A DNA stretch of 16,670 nt from Planctomycetota bacterium (GTDB lineage: Bacteria > Planctomycetota > UBA1135 > GCA-002686595): assembly GCA_021776885.1 (NCBI GenBank), contig JAJFFA010000015.1:1-16670 (forward strand). Direction: 5' to 3'. The notes under the pieces are model-generated. The model worked only from the letters and a program-made list of their open reading frames with translations. It did not search any database and was not told where the DNA came from. Positions 1 to 6,714 of the stretch are shown here, in pieces (positions within the stretch are counted from its first letter, which is position 1; every line of letters starts with the position of its first letter). The position numbers and the translations under genes were made by a program.

Positions 1-1121
1 AGCATGGGCAAGAGACCCTCGTGGCGCACCGGCGCCGCCATCGGCGTACTCGGCACCGCCACTGCCGGCAGCTCGATGGAGGTCGAGCGAGGCACCGTGC
101 TGCCTTCGATCTGGACGTCGCCCGAGACCGACAGCGAGCCCTCGGGGCCGGGCACGACGTCGCCCCAGACCTCGACCGCGTCACCGTCTGGCGCGGCGAG
201 CTGCACATTGCCGTTCGATCCCAGCAGTCCACCTGAGGCCGTGTGATTGTCAGGAACCGTCGGACCCGTCGTGGCCGTTTCCGTCGAGAGCGGGTCGCTC
301 ATGGACGGGTCGGTTGTGATCGAATCGGTGGAGAGCAGGGGATCTGATGAAAGGGTTTCGCCGCTGCCGAACAGGGCGGTCGCATCGGAATCGCTGGGTG
401 CCGTGTCCGCATCGCCCGGCGTTGTCGTGGAGGGGGGGAACAGTGTCCCGGCGAGCTGCGCCTCATGCAGATCCGGCATGAGCGTCGTCAGCTCGGCTTC
501 CGATTCAGGCCCCATGTTGGCCTCCATGGCGAGGGCGTGGGCCGCTTGTGGCCCTCCGATCGAGACGGACGCTTCGACATCAGCCTGCCCGACGACCTCC
601 GCGAGCTCCTGCGCGTAGGCTTGCAGCTCGGCCAGCGCCTCCATCTCCTGCTCGTAGGTGGCCTCCCCGGAGTCGAACCCGTCCACGAGCAGCACCGATT
701 CCACGACCAGCTCCTCGTCCGCGAAGAACCCGAGTGGGATCTTCACGGGCTCGACCACCAGGGCCAGAGTCGCCCGGCCCATGCCGTACAGCGCGGTGGC
801 CTCCAACCGGACTTGATCGTCGGTCGTCTCGGTCACATCCACCCACAGCAGACCGTCTCCGTGGACCGCCGGAGCCGCCTGCGAGCCCACTTGACCCGTG
901 CGCCCCACGCGCACCGCCTGGAAGGCCTCGGCCAGCCCGGCCTCCGCCAGGTAGAACGCTTGCGTGTTCTCCACGTCGCTGGCCTGTCGCCCGATGACCG
1001 ACGTCGTGACGCGCAGGTAGCTCGCACCCAGGGCCGCCAGCATCGCGACGAGGATCAGGGCGATGACCAGGGCACTCCCGCGCCGGGGGGCCGCTGCCTT
1101 CTCCTGGAGCGCAGACCTCAC
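1..1121 (-). CDS. PilX/GspK-like pilus assembly protein, C-terminus cut by window edge
   Basis: 373 residues are visible and the C-terminus lies off the left edge. I read this frame by translating the minus strand; it is open throughout. It starts at a GTG overlapping the stop of the preceding gene (GTGA). The N-terminus is a short basic leader ending RRG (residues 13-15), then a hydrophobic helix of about residues 16-34 (SALVIALILVAMLAALGAS), then NTQAFYLAEAGLAEA at about 52-66. This is the usual layout of PilX-type minor pilins. Position +5 after the predicted cleavage is Ile rather than Glu, as in GspK/PilX-type minor pseudopilins. Residues of about 230-292 form a Ser/Thr/Asp-rich linker, followed by a Gly/Val-rich part that looks like beta structure. 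Such proteins sit at the tip of type IV pili or type II secretion pseudopili. It is the third gene of the pilin-like operon. Family placement is good; the exact role is inferred. Confidence 0.8.
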   Translation of the reverse strand, partial: MRSALQEKAAAPRRGSALVIALILVAMLAALGASYLRVTTSVIGRQASDVENTQAFYLAEAGLAEAFQAVRVGRTGQVGSQAAPAVHGDGLLWVDVTETTDDQVRLEATALYGMGRATLALVVEPVKIPLGFFADEELVVESVLLVDGFDSGEATYEQEMEALAELQAYAQELAEVVGQADVEASVSIGGPQAAHALAMEANMGPESEAELTTLMPDLHEAQLAGTLFPPSTTTPGDADTAPSDSDATALFGSGETLSSDPLLSTDSITTDPSMSDPLSTETATTGPTVPDNHTASGGLLGSNGNVQLAAPDGDAVEVWGDVVPGPEGSLSVSGDVQIEGSTVPRSTSIELPAVAVPSTPMAAPVRHEGLLPM

Positions 1122-1741
1122 TTCGCGGGCTCCGGGAGGTTCCTGCAGGTGACGGTCGTCGACACGGTGTTCACGGTTCGCTCGCCATCATCACCGACGC
1201 GCTCCAGGGTCAAGCTGATCTTGACGCTGTTCCGGTCCACGACGAAGCTCAGACCCTTCTCGTCGATCAGGCCGTTGCCGTTGTCATCCATACCGTTGGG
1301 CAGCTCTCCCGCCAGGTAGGGGGCGACCAGCTTGGTCCACACCACGCGCTGCTCGTCCACTGCACCGGGGTTCTGGCTCCAGAACACCGCGGCGGCGGTC
1401 TCCTCCAACGAGACGCCCTCCGGATCGCTCCAGATCACCTCGCCATCCTGGATCCCCAGGTTCACCTGGAAGCGCAGGTCCTCCGTACTGAGCGGCGCCT
1501 CGGTGTCGGGGATCAGGGTCTCGCGATTGGCACCCATCACCGCATAGGCGATCTGACGCAGGACGCGGCGCGCCTGGTCCTCGAGCACCATTTCACGAGT
1601 CTCCCTACCGCTGCTCTTGCTGGCGCTCGTCAGTGCTTCGTGTGCCTTGGCGAAGACGATGGCGAGCAGCACCACGGCCAGCATCAGCTCGATCAGGGTG
1701 AGTCCGGACCTCGGGCTCCTGGAACGGGGGACCCGTCTCAT
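1118..1741 (-). CDS. Prepilin-type protein, PilW/GspJ-like minor pseudopilin
   Basis: 207 residues. A basic leader ends in a classic prepilin peptidase site, G13 followed by LTLIE with Glu at +5 (E18), then a hydrophobic helix to about residue 31. The rest is a soluble domain. Residues 152-161 (DDNGNGLIDE) form an acidic Asn/Asp loop of the calcium-binding type. The length and position between a PilV-like and a PilX-like gene match the PilV-PilW-PilX minor pilin order, and GspJ is the equivalent in type II secretion. The start ATG overlaps the preceding stop (ATGA) and its own stop overlaps the next start (GTGA), so all three genes are probably translationally coupled. It is expected in the inner membrane, then in a pilus or pseudopilus. 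Whether the machine is a pilus or a secretion system cannot be told from here. Confidence 0.85.
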   Translation of the reverse strand: MRRVPRSRSPRSGLTLIELMLAVVLLAIVFAKAHEALTSASKSSGRETREMVLEDQARRVLRQIAYAVMGANRETLIPDTEAPLSTEDLRFQVNLGIQDGEVIWSDPEGVSLEETAAAVFWSQNPGAVDEQRVVWTKLVAPYLAGELPNGMDDNGNGLIDEKGLSFVVDRNSVKISLTLERVGDDGERTVNTVSTTVTCRNLPEPAK

Positions 1742-2334
1742 CGAAGCTCCGCGAAGACGGTGTATAGGCTGAATTCCCGTGGACCGTGTACACCACGCCA
1801 GCGCAGCCGGAGCTCGACCGGCAAGAGGGTGTAGTCCTCGGAGTGGTCCAACGCGTCCACCAGAATGTCGCCGTTCAAGTCGCGCGGCATGCCCAGAGCC
1901 GCCTGCTCCACGTCCTCGCGCAACTCCCAGACCGGAACCACCTCGGTGCCGCTGTTCGTGATCGGGAGGACGATCTCTCCCACCATTCCTTCCAAGGGGG
2001 GCAGACCGGGCACCGCGAAGCGGTTCCCGGGACTGGTGCCGGGGCCGGCGGGATCATCGAAGGGGTCGGCGTTGTAGAGACGGCAGATGTCGCCGAAGTC
2101 CTCGTTGCGCATTTCCTCCAGCAGCGTCTGCGCTGCGCCGCTGGCGGCCCAACTGTCGCGGCCCGAGCCACGCAGACCGGATCCCATCAAGAACATCTGC
2201 ACGAACATGCCAAGTGCGACCAGGACGATCGGCACTGCCACGGCCACTTCGAGCAGTGCCGCGCCCCGCCACGCCTTGCGGCGCGCGTCGAAGGATCGAC
2301 TGCGTGCATCGCTCGTCAGAGGCCTCAGGTTCAT
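1738..2334 (-). CDS. Prepilin-type protein, PilV/GspI-like
   Basis: 198 residues and first gene of the three-gene operon. The leader is long and basic (about 24 residues) and ends at G24, followed by AALLEV with Glu at +5 (E29) and a hydrophobic helix to about residue 50 (VAVAVPIVLVALGMFVQMF). This is the class III prepilin signal recognised by prepilin peptidase. Residues 65-85 include a helix with AAQTLLEEMRNEDF, as in PilV-type proteins. Residues 152-167 (DLNGDILVDALDHSED) resemble a calcium-binding loop. A purine-rich GGGGAGAG lies a few bases upstream of the ATG and supports the start. Its stop overlaps the next ATG. The likely job is a minor subunit that helps prime or cap a pilus or pseudopilus. 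The family is clear; the subtype is inferred from gene order. Confidence 0.82.
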   Translation of the reverse strand: MNLRPLTSDARSRSFDARRKAWRGAALLEVAVAVPIVLVALGMFVQMFLMGSGLRGSGRDSWAASGAAQTLLEEMRNEDFGDICRLYNADPFDDPAGPGTSPGNRFAVPGLPPLEGMVGEIVLPITNSGTEVVPVWELREDVEQAALGMPRDLNGDILVDALDHSEDYTLLPVELRLRWRGVHGPREFSLYTVFAELR

Positions 2335-2515
2335 CTCTCTCCCCGGTCCAAGTGTTGATGTCGTCCGAAAGCATTCTCGTCCGCGCTGGACCTGGCGGGG
2401 CGAGAAGGTGACCCGCGCCGGCGCATACCACCGGCACGGTTTGCCCTGGCTCTTCGACTCAGCCGAGCGCGGCGCTTGAAACGAACCAGCGCGCTGCAGA
2501 CGCCATCAGCCCGCC

Positions 2516-2581
2516 GTTCTGGAGGCACTCGTTTTGGTGAAGCCGGCGACCGTCGTGAAGTGGCAAAGGAAGGGCTTTCGG
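2516..2581 (+). pseudogene. Possible transposase/integrase remnant
   Basis: Twenty-two codons read VLEALVLVKPATVVKW followed by QRKGFR. This matches the pattern 'aL.iVKP.TV..WHR.GFr' near the start of many integrase-core (DDE, rve-type) transposases. The usual continuation (a Trp/Lys/Ser/Arg-rich segment and then the DDE core) is absent: the frame runs into unrelated sequence after the last Arg and meets a stop about 100 bases later. An in-frame TGA lies about 40 bases upstream. No terminal inverted repeats or target duplications were seen. Only one short motif supports this, so chance is possible. Confidence 0.35.
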
Positions 2582-2840
2582 TCCCAACTCGGCGGGGGGG
2601 ATTACAGTGGCCAAGTACAACATCAGAACACGCGACACAGGCGCGGATCAGCCCGCGGACGTTGCCCAGGACCCTCATGGGCGTGACGGCGGCGCGCGCT
2701 TATCAAGTGCTCCAGCGCCAGCCAGGGTCGGGCTCGCGATGGCGGACCCTGTAGCGGATCGCGGTCTCAGGACGCACGAACACGAGTGCCTCGCGCCAGG
2801 CGGGTCCGGAGGCGCGCCGGGCCTTCGATAGGGACACGGA

Positions 2841-2861
2841 CACGACCCTCGGCGGGTCGTG
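2841..2861 (-). terminator. Hairpin after response regulator gene
   Basis: CACGACCC, loop TCGGC, GGGTCGTG: a perfect 8-bp stem starting three bases beyond the response regulator stop. No T-tract follows on the minus strand, so it would be an atypical intrinsic terminator or an RNA 3'-end stabiliser. Confidence 0.45.
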
Positions 2862-2863
2862 CG

Positions 2864-3541
2864 TCAGGGCACGAAGCGGTAGCCGATTCCGTGCACCGTG
2901 CGGAAGTGCCGCGGGCGCCTGGGGTCGGCCTCGAGCTTGCGGCGCAGGAGCGCGACGTGCACGTCGACCGTGCGCGTGCGCGGCGGGCGGGCGTAGTCCC
3001 AGACGTCGCTCAGGAGCTGCTCGCGCGAGAGCACCTCGCCTGCGTGGCGCACCATGTACACCAGCAGTTCGAGCTCGCGTCCGGAGAGATCGACGCGCGC
3101 GTCGCCGCGCTGGACCTCGCCCGCCGCCGGGTCGATGCGCACGTCGGCGAAGGACAGCGGCGCCAGGGGCGGGGCTCCCGGGGCGCGGCGTAGGAGGGCC
3201 TCGATGCGCGCCAGGAGTTCGGCCATCTCGAAGGGCTTTGTCAGGTAGTCATCGGCGCCGACGCGCAGACCGGAGACGCGGTCGGCGAGTTCGCCGCGGG
3301 CGGTCAGCATCAGGATCGGGACGTTGGCGCCGGCTGCGCGCAGGTTGCGGCAGATCTCGAGGCCGCTGCGACCGGGCAGCATCCAGTCGAGGACGACCAG
3401 GTCGAACACGCCGCCGCGCGCGAGCTGCTCGCCCTCGTCCCCGCTCCCGGTCGCGGTCACCTCGAAGCCCTCCGCGCGCAGGCGGTCTTCGAGCACCGTG
3501 ACCAGGGCCGCCTCGTCCTCGACCAGCAAGACGTGCTTCAT
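2864..3541 (-). CDS. OmpR/PhoB-family response regulator
   Basis: 225 residues, the normal length for this family. The receiver domain (about 1-118) has the acidic pocket E8-D9-E10, the phosphoacceptor D52 in VVLDWMLPG, the switch T80 and the conserved K102 in TKPF. The C-terminal winged-helix domain (about 125-225) has the typical SGRELELL segment, the recognition-helix region RTVDVHVALLRRKLE and the final HGIGYRF wing. It should be a DNA-binding transcription factor activated by phosphorylation from the kinase encoded just upstream, since the kinase stop and this start overlap (ATGA). A hairpin lies just after the stop. The targets are unknown; the divergent hydrolase-fold gene beyond the kinase is one candidate by position only. 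Confidence 0.95.
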   Translation of the reverse strand: MKHVLLVEDEAALVTVLEDRLRAEGFEVTATGSGDEGEQLARGGVFDLVVLDWMLPGRSGLEICRNLRAAGANVPILMLTARGELADRVSGLRVGADDYLTKPFEMAELLARIEALLRRAPGAPPLAPLSFADVRIDPAAGEVQRGDARVDLSGRELELLVYMVRHAGEVLSREQLLSDVWDYARPPRTRTVDVHVALLRRKLEADPRRPRHFRTVHGIGYRFVP

Positions 3542-5187
3542 GCGCCCTCGGCCTGGAGGTGCAGGGTGAAGGCACAGCCGTTCGCGCTCGTCACCGAGAC
3601 CCGGCCGCCCTGGGCCTCGACCAGACGACGCACGACGGCCAGTCCCAGCCCGGAGCCGGGGGCCTGGGAGGCACGGGCGGCGCGGCCGCGGAAGAAGGGT
3701 TCGAACGCACGCTCACGCTCGTCGGGCGGGATGCCCGGGCCTTGGTCCCAGACCGTGACGTCCACCTGTCCGGCGTGGCCGCGCTGGACGCGCACGCCGA
3801 TCTCGCCTGTGTTCCCGGAGTACTTCAAGGCGTTGGCGAGCAGGTTCTCGAGGGCTTGCTCGAGCGCGTCGGGATCGGCGAGGACCCGCGGCGCGTCGGC
3901 CGCAGCCTCGATCCGGACCGCCGGCGAGTCGGCGCTGGGTGAGCGCGAGCGCTCGACAGCGCGTTCGACCAGGGGCAAGAGCTCGACCGGCGCGCGGCGC
4001 GCCGGCGGGTCGGCGCCGGCCAGGGTCAACGCGCCCTCGACGAAGTCCGACAGGCGGCGGGCCTCGTCGTGGATCAGGGCGCCGTAGCGGCTGGCATGCT
4101 CGGGCTCGGTGACCACCGCATCGCGCAGGTTCTCCGCGGCGGAGCGGATCACGGTCAGTGGTGTGCGCAGCTCGTGGGTGACGCCGGCGACGAACTCGAC
4201 CTGGCGCCGTGCGAGGCGGCGGGCGCGCGTGGCCGCGAGGCCGAAGAGCAGGGCGGCGGCAGCGAGGACCGAGACGAGCCCCAGGCCCAGGGCGAGGTTG
4301 CGGCGGCGCAGGCCGGCGACGGCAGCCGGGATCGAGCCGGCGCGGTGCCGCGCGCGCAGCTCCCAGCCGGGGACGTCGAGGGTGAGGGTGGAGACGTCAT
4401 TGGCGTCCGGTTGCTGCGTGCCGATGTCGAGGGAGATCTCGTGGGTCTCGACCTCGAGGCGTTCGATCGAGGTGTCCTGGCGCGCCGCCACGAGGCGTCC
4501 AACGCTGGCGTCGAAGTCGAGCTCGACCTGTCGCGTCCCCGCTGCGAGGACGACGTCAGCGTTCGCGAAGGCGTCGAAGTCGAGGGCGGGGAGGGTGCTG
4601 AAGACCAGGGTCCCGCCATGGGTGGCGAGCAGCTGCGCGTCGGAGCCGAGGTGCGCCTGCGCGCGCGCGGGAAGGAAGTCGCGCGCGAGGTAGCGCTCAT
4701 CGAGCACCAGCAGGACGAAGTGCGGCGCCTCGCGGCCGGTCATGCGCGGCACGAGGCGCGCCAGGGGGGAGTCGGGCAGGCGCAGGGGGCCGCTGCGAGA
4801 GGGGTCGGCCAGGGCGTGCAGGGTCTCGCGCCAGGGCAAGAGCTCCTGGGTCCACTCGACGGGCTCGGCGGCACCGGGACCGCGCATGCGCTGGAGGCGT
4901 TCGGGGTCCGCGGGATCGATCCGCAGCACGTCGCGCACGAGGGGCGACGACCACGGCGGGGTCTCGAGCGAAGGGTCGTGGAGTCCCTCCTCGAGCGCGC
5001 GCAGTGCAAGCTCCAGGTCCAGCGCGACGCGCTCGACACCGCCCGCGAAGTAGCGCTCGAGGCGCCCCACCTCGCTCGTCGCCCAGGCGTCGATCCAGGA
5101 GTGCTGGAGCCAGGCCAGGAGGCCCAGGGTGCCGAAGAGGAGCGCGGCCAGGGCCGCGCTCCAGCCCGATCCGTTGCGTTCGTCCAC
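3538..5187 (-). CDS. Membrane sensor histidine kinase
   Basis: 549 residues from the GTG chosen here (VDERNGSG). The frame is open 44 codons further upstream, but that stretch is Arg/Cys/Pro-rich and precedes the first membrane helix without resembling a protein. TM1 is about residues 9-28 and TM2 about 297-320, enclosing an extracytoplasmic sensor of about 270 residues that I do not recognise. The HisKA H-box is VTHELRTPLTVIRSAAENL with phosphoacceptor H338. The ATPase domain has the N-box (N452 in LLANALKY), the G1 box VWDQGPGIPP (D481) and the G2 box GSGLGLAV (511-518). There is no obvious HAMP domain: TM2 leads through a short basic linker straight into HisKA. It precedes and overlaps the response regulator gene, so the two form a two-component pair. 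The signal is unknown. Confidence 0.93.
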   Translation of the reverse strand: MDERNGSGWSAALAALLFGTLGLLAWLQHSWIDAWATSEVGRLERYFAGGVERVALDLELALRALEEGLHDPSLETPPWSSPLVRDVLRIDPADPERLQRMRGPGAAEPVEWTQELLPWRETLHALADPSRSGPLRLPDSPLARLVPRMTGREAPHFVLLVLDERYLARDFLPARAQAHLGSDAQLLATHGGTLVFSTLPALDFDAFANADVVLAAGTRQVELDFDASVGRLVAARQDTSIERLEVETHEISLDIGTQQPDANDVSTLTLDVPGWELRARHRAGSIPAAVAGLRRRNLALGLGLVSVLAAAALLFGLAATRARRLARRQVEFVAGVTHELRTPLTVIRSAAENLRDAVVTEPEHASRYGALIHDEARRLSDFVEGALTLAGADPPARRAPVELLPLVERAVERSRSPSADSPAVRIEAAADAPRVLADPDALEQALENLLANALKYSGNTGEIGVRVQRGHAGQVDVTVWDQGPGIPPDERERAFEPFFRGRAARASQAPGSGLGLAVVRRLVEAQGGRVSVTSANGCAFTLHLQAEGA

Positions 5188-5339
5188 GCCTTCAGTATGG
5201 GGGGGCAGCGGCGCGCAGGGCGAGGCCGTTCGCCGGGCTTTGCACCGTTTACAACCCTTGTCCAGTGGTTGACACGACTTCAGCCGCGAGCGGCGTAGAA
5301 CTCGGAGAACGACCGACACATCCCTGACGGAGACTCCCC
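5188..5339. promoter_or_regulatory. Divergent promoter region between kinase and hydrolase-fold gene
   Basis: This 152-base spacer must hold start signals for both directions. It contains TTGACA at 5269-5274, which would suit a plus-strand -35 box, but no good -10 lies at the normal distance (TAGAAC at 5296 is 21 bases away). A dyad CAACC-N10-GGTTG (5252-5271) overlaps it and could be an operator. GGAG at 5329-5332 is a plausible ribosome binding site for the plus-strand gene. All but the last are weak. Confidence 0.3.
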
Positions 5340-6689
5340 ATGACGCTACGCCGACTGCTCACGTGCTCCCTTCTCCTTGGCGCCCTCGCGGCCCCCGCCA
5401 GCAGCCAGAGTTTGCGCCAGACGCGCATGAACGCCGTCGCGCAGATGATCGAAGGCCTGGGCGACGACGCCGCTTTCGTGCGCGAGCACCTGGCCCCTGC
5501 CTATCGCGACTCGTTCGAGGACCACGACGCCGTGCTCGAGCATCTGCGCGAGCTGCGCGTCGAGGTCGGCCCCATCGGGGACATGGGCGTAACGATCGCC
5601 GGCAACCGGGTGCAGCTGGTCCTGAGCGGGCCCACGCACCAGACGCTGCTCGCCTTCACCCTCGAGGAGCAGGCGCCGCAGCGCATCACGCGCATCTGGA
5701 TCGAGAGCAAGACGGCGCGCAAGGCGGGGCCAGAGGTGACCTGGGAGACGATCGAAGACACCCTCGAGGAGGCCGAAGCAGAGGGCTTCTGCGGCTCCGT
5801 GATCGCGGTGCGCGACGGCCAGGTGGTCCTCGAGCGTGGCTTCGGGTTCGCCGATCCCGAGCGCGAGCACCCCGTCACGAAGAACACGATCTTCGCCATT
5901 GGCTCGACGCCGATCGACTTCACCCACGCGGCGATCCTGCGCCTCGAGCAGGACCAGATGCTGTCCCTCGACGACACGATCGGGATGTGGTTCGAGGACG
6001 TGCCGGAGGACAAGCAAGGGATCACCCTCGCGCACCTGCGCACAGGACGCTCGGGCCTGCTCGACTTTCCGGCCCTCGACGGCGTCGATGAGAACCGCGA
6101 CCTGTCGTGGATCGACCGTGACGAGTTCTTGCGGCGTATCTTTGCCTCGCAGCTCCTGTTCGAGCCGGGCACGAACGAACGCCACTCCCACGCAGCCTGG
6201 GGGCTCCTGGCGGCGGTGATCGAAGTGGCTTCGGATCAGGGCTACGAGGCGTACCTGCGCGAGCACTTCTTCGAGCCCGCAGGCATGCAGCGCACGGGGC
6301 ACTACCCGCTCACCCGCGCCTTTCCCGAGGGCGAGGTCGCGGTCGGGCTGGGGGGCAACGTGTGGGGCGAGGTCAATGCGCCGCAGTACTGGGGCGAGAC
6401 CTCCTGGCTCGTGCTCGGCAGCGGCGGCATGGTCTCGACACCAGGTGATCTCATGCGCTGGTTCCACTACACGTCCGGCGACGAGGGCCTGGGTCAGGCG
6501 GCGCGCGCCAAGTACCGCACGCCAGGGGGCGTCTTCGTGGGTGAGGGGGGGAACGACCGCGGCTTCGTCAACACCATCGGCTCCCGCGGCGGCCACCTGG
6601 TGATCGTGTGCAGCAACTCCCACGTGCGCATGGGCGACGAGGCGGCGCGGATCGCGATGGCGGTGGCGGAGGTGGCGGCGGGCGAGTGA
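5340..6689 (+). CDS. Secreted serine-hydrolase (class C beta-lactamase) fold protein lacking catalytic residues
   Basis: 449 residues. A signal peptide (1-23, ending PASSQ) is followed by a small alpha/beta domain of about 25-125 and then a penicillin-binding-protein/AmpC-like domain (about 140-447). The fold is recognisable from GSVIAVRDGQVVLERGFGFAD, FAIGS...FTHAAILRLEQD, LAHLRTGRSGLLDF, FEPGTNERHSHAAWGLLAAV and the GGMVSTPGDLMRW segment. The catalytic SxxK is SxxI here (S189-T-P-I192), so the general-base Lys is gone. The YxN motif is replaced by H282-S-H284. The usual HTSG is GRSG, and the late HxG-type motif is SRGG. The family normally hydrolyses beta-lactams, peptides or esters; this member is probably inactive by that mechanism and may bind a ligand instead. 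GGAG seven bases upstream supports the ATG. The gene diverges from the sensor kinase, so a sensory or regulated role is possible but unproven. Confidence 0.88.
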   Translation: MTLRRLLTCSLLLGALAAPASSQSLRQTRMNAVAQMIEGLGDDAAFVREHLAPAYRDSFEDHDAVLEHLRELRVEVGPIGDMGVTIAGNRVQLVLSGPTHQTLLAFTLEEQAPQRITRIWIESKTARKAGPEVTWETIEDTLEEAEAEGFCGSVIAVRDGQVVLERGFGFADPEREHPVTKNTIFAIGSTPIDFTHAAILRLEQDQMLSLDDTIGMWFEDVPEDKQGITLAHLRTGRSGLLDFPALDGVDENRDLSWIDRDEFLRRIFASQLLFEPGTNERHSHAAWGLLAAVIEVASDQGYEAYLREHFFEPAGMQRTGHYPLTRAFPEGEVAVGLGGNVWGEVNAPQYWGETSWLVLGSGGMVSTPGDLMRWFHYTSGDEGLGQAARAKYRTPGGVFVGEGGNDRGFVNTIGSRGGHLVIVCSNSHVRMGDEAARIAMAVAEVAAGE

Positions 6690-6712
6690 AGCGCCAATGC
6701 TGTCTCTGCGCT
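6690..6712. terminator. Short inverted repeat between convergent genes
   Basis: AGCGC (6690-6694) and GCGCT (6708-6712) flank a 13-base loop in the 25-base gap between two convergent stops. It could act as a weak bidirectional terminator. The stem is short and there is no T-tract. Confidence 0.25.
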
Positions 6713-6714
6713 AC

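Larger units (their letters stand above)
2335..2863. other. Gap of 529 bases without an intact gene
   Basis: Both strands hold short overlapping open frames, but none has the composition or motifs of a real protein. Two things stand out: a short stretch resembling an integrase-type transposase (listed separately) and a hairpin just beyond the response regulator stop (listed separately). The promoter of the pilin operon should lie near the left end of this gap, but I cannot point to convincing -35/-10 boxes. Confidence 0.6.

Noticed and set aside
465..1319. Plus-strand open frame (284 codons) over the pilin-like genes
   Set aside because: It crosses two prepilin-like genes on the other strand and its product has no protein-like hydrophobic pattern.
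4069..5298. Long plus-strand open frame (409 codons) opposite the sensor kinase
   Set aside because: It is antisense to a kinase with all its motifs, is Gly/Arg/Glu/Gln-biased, and has no domain. Long antisense frames are expected in GC-rich DNA.
5188..5319. N-terminal extension of the sensor kinase by 44 residues
   Set aside because: The added residues are Arg/Cys/Pro-rich and occupy most of the divergent promoter space; the GTG at 5187 places TM1 near the N-terminus as usual.
5346..6623. Minus-strand open frame (425 codons) opposite the hydrolase-fold gene
   Set aside because: The plus strand has a signal peptide, ribosome binding site and recognisable fold; the antisense frame has none.
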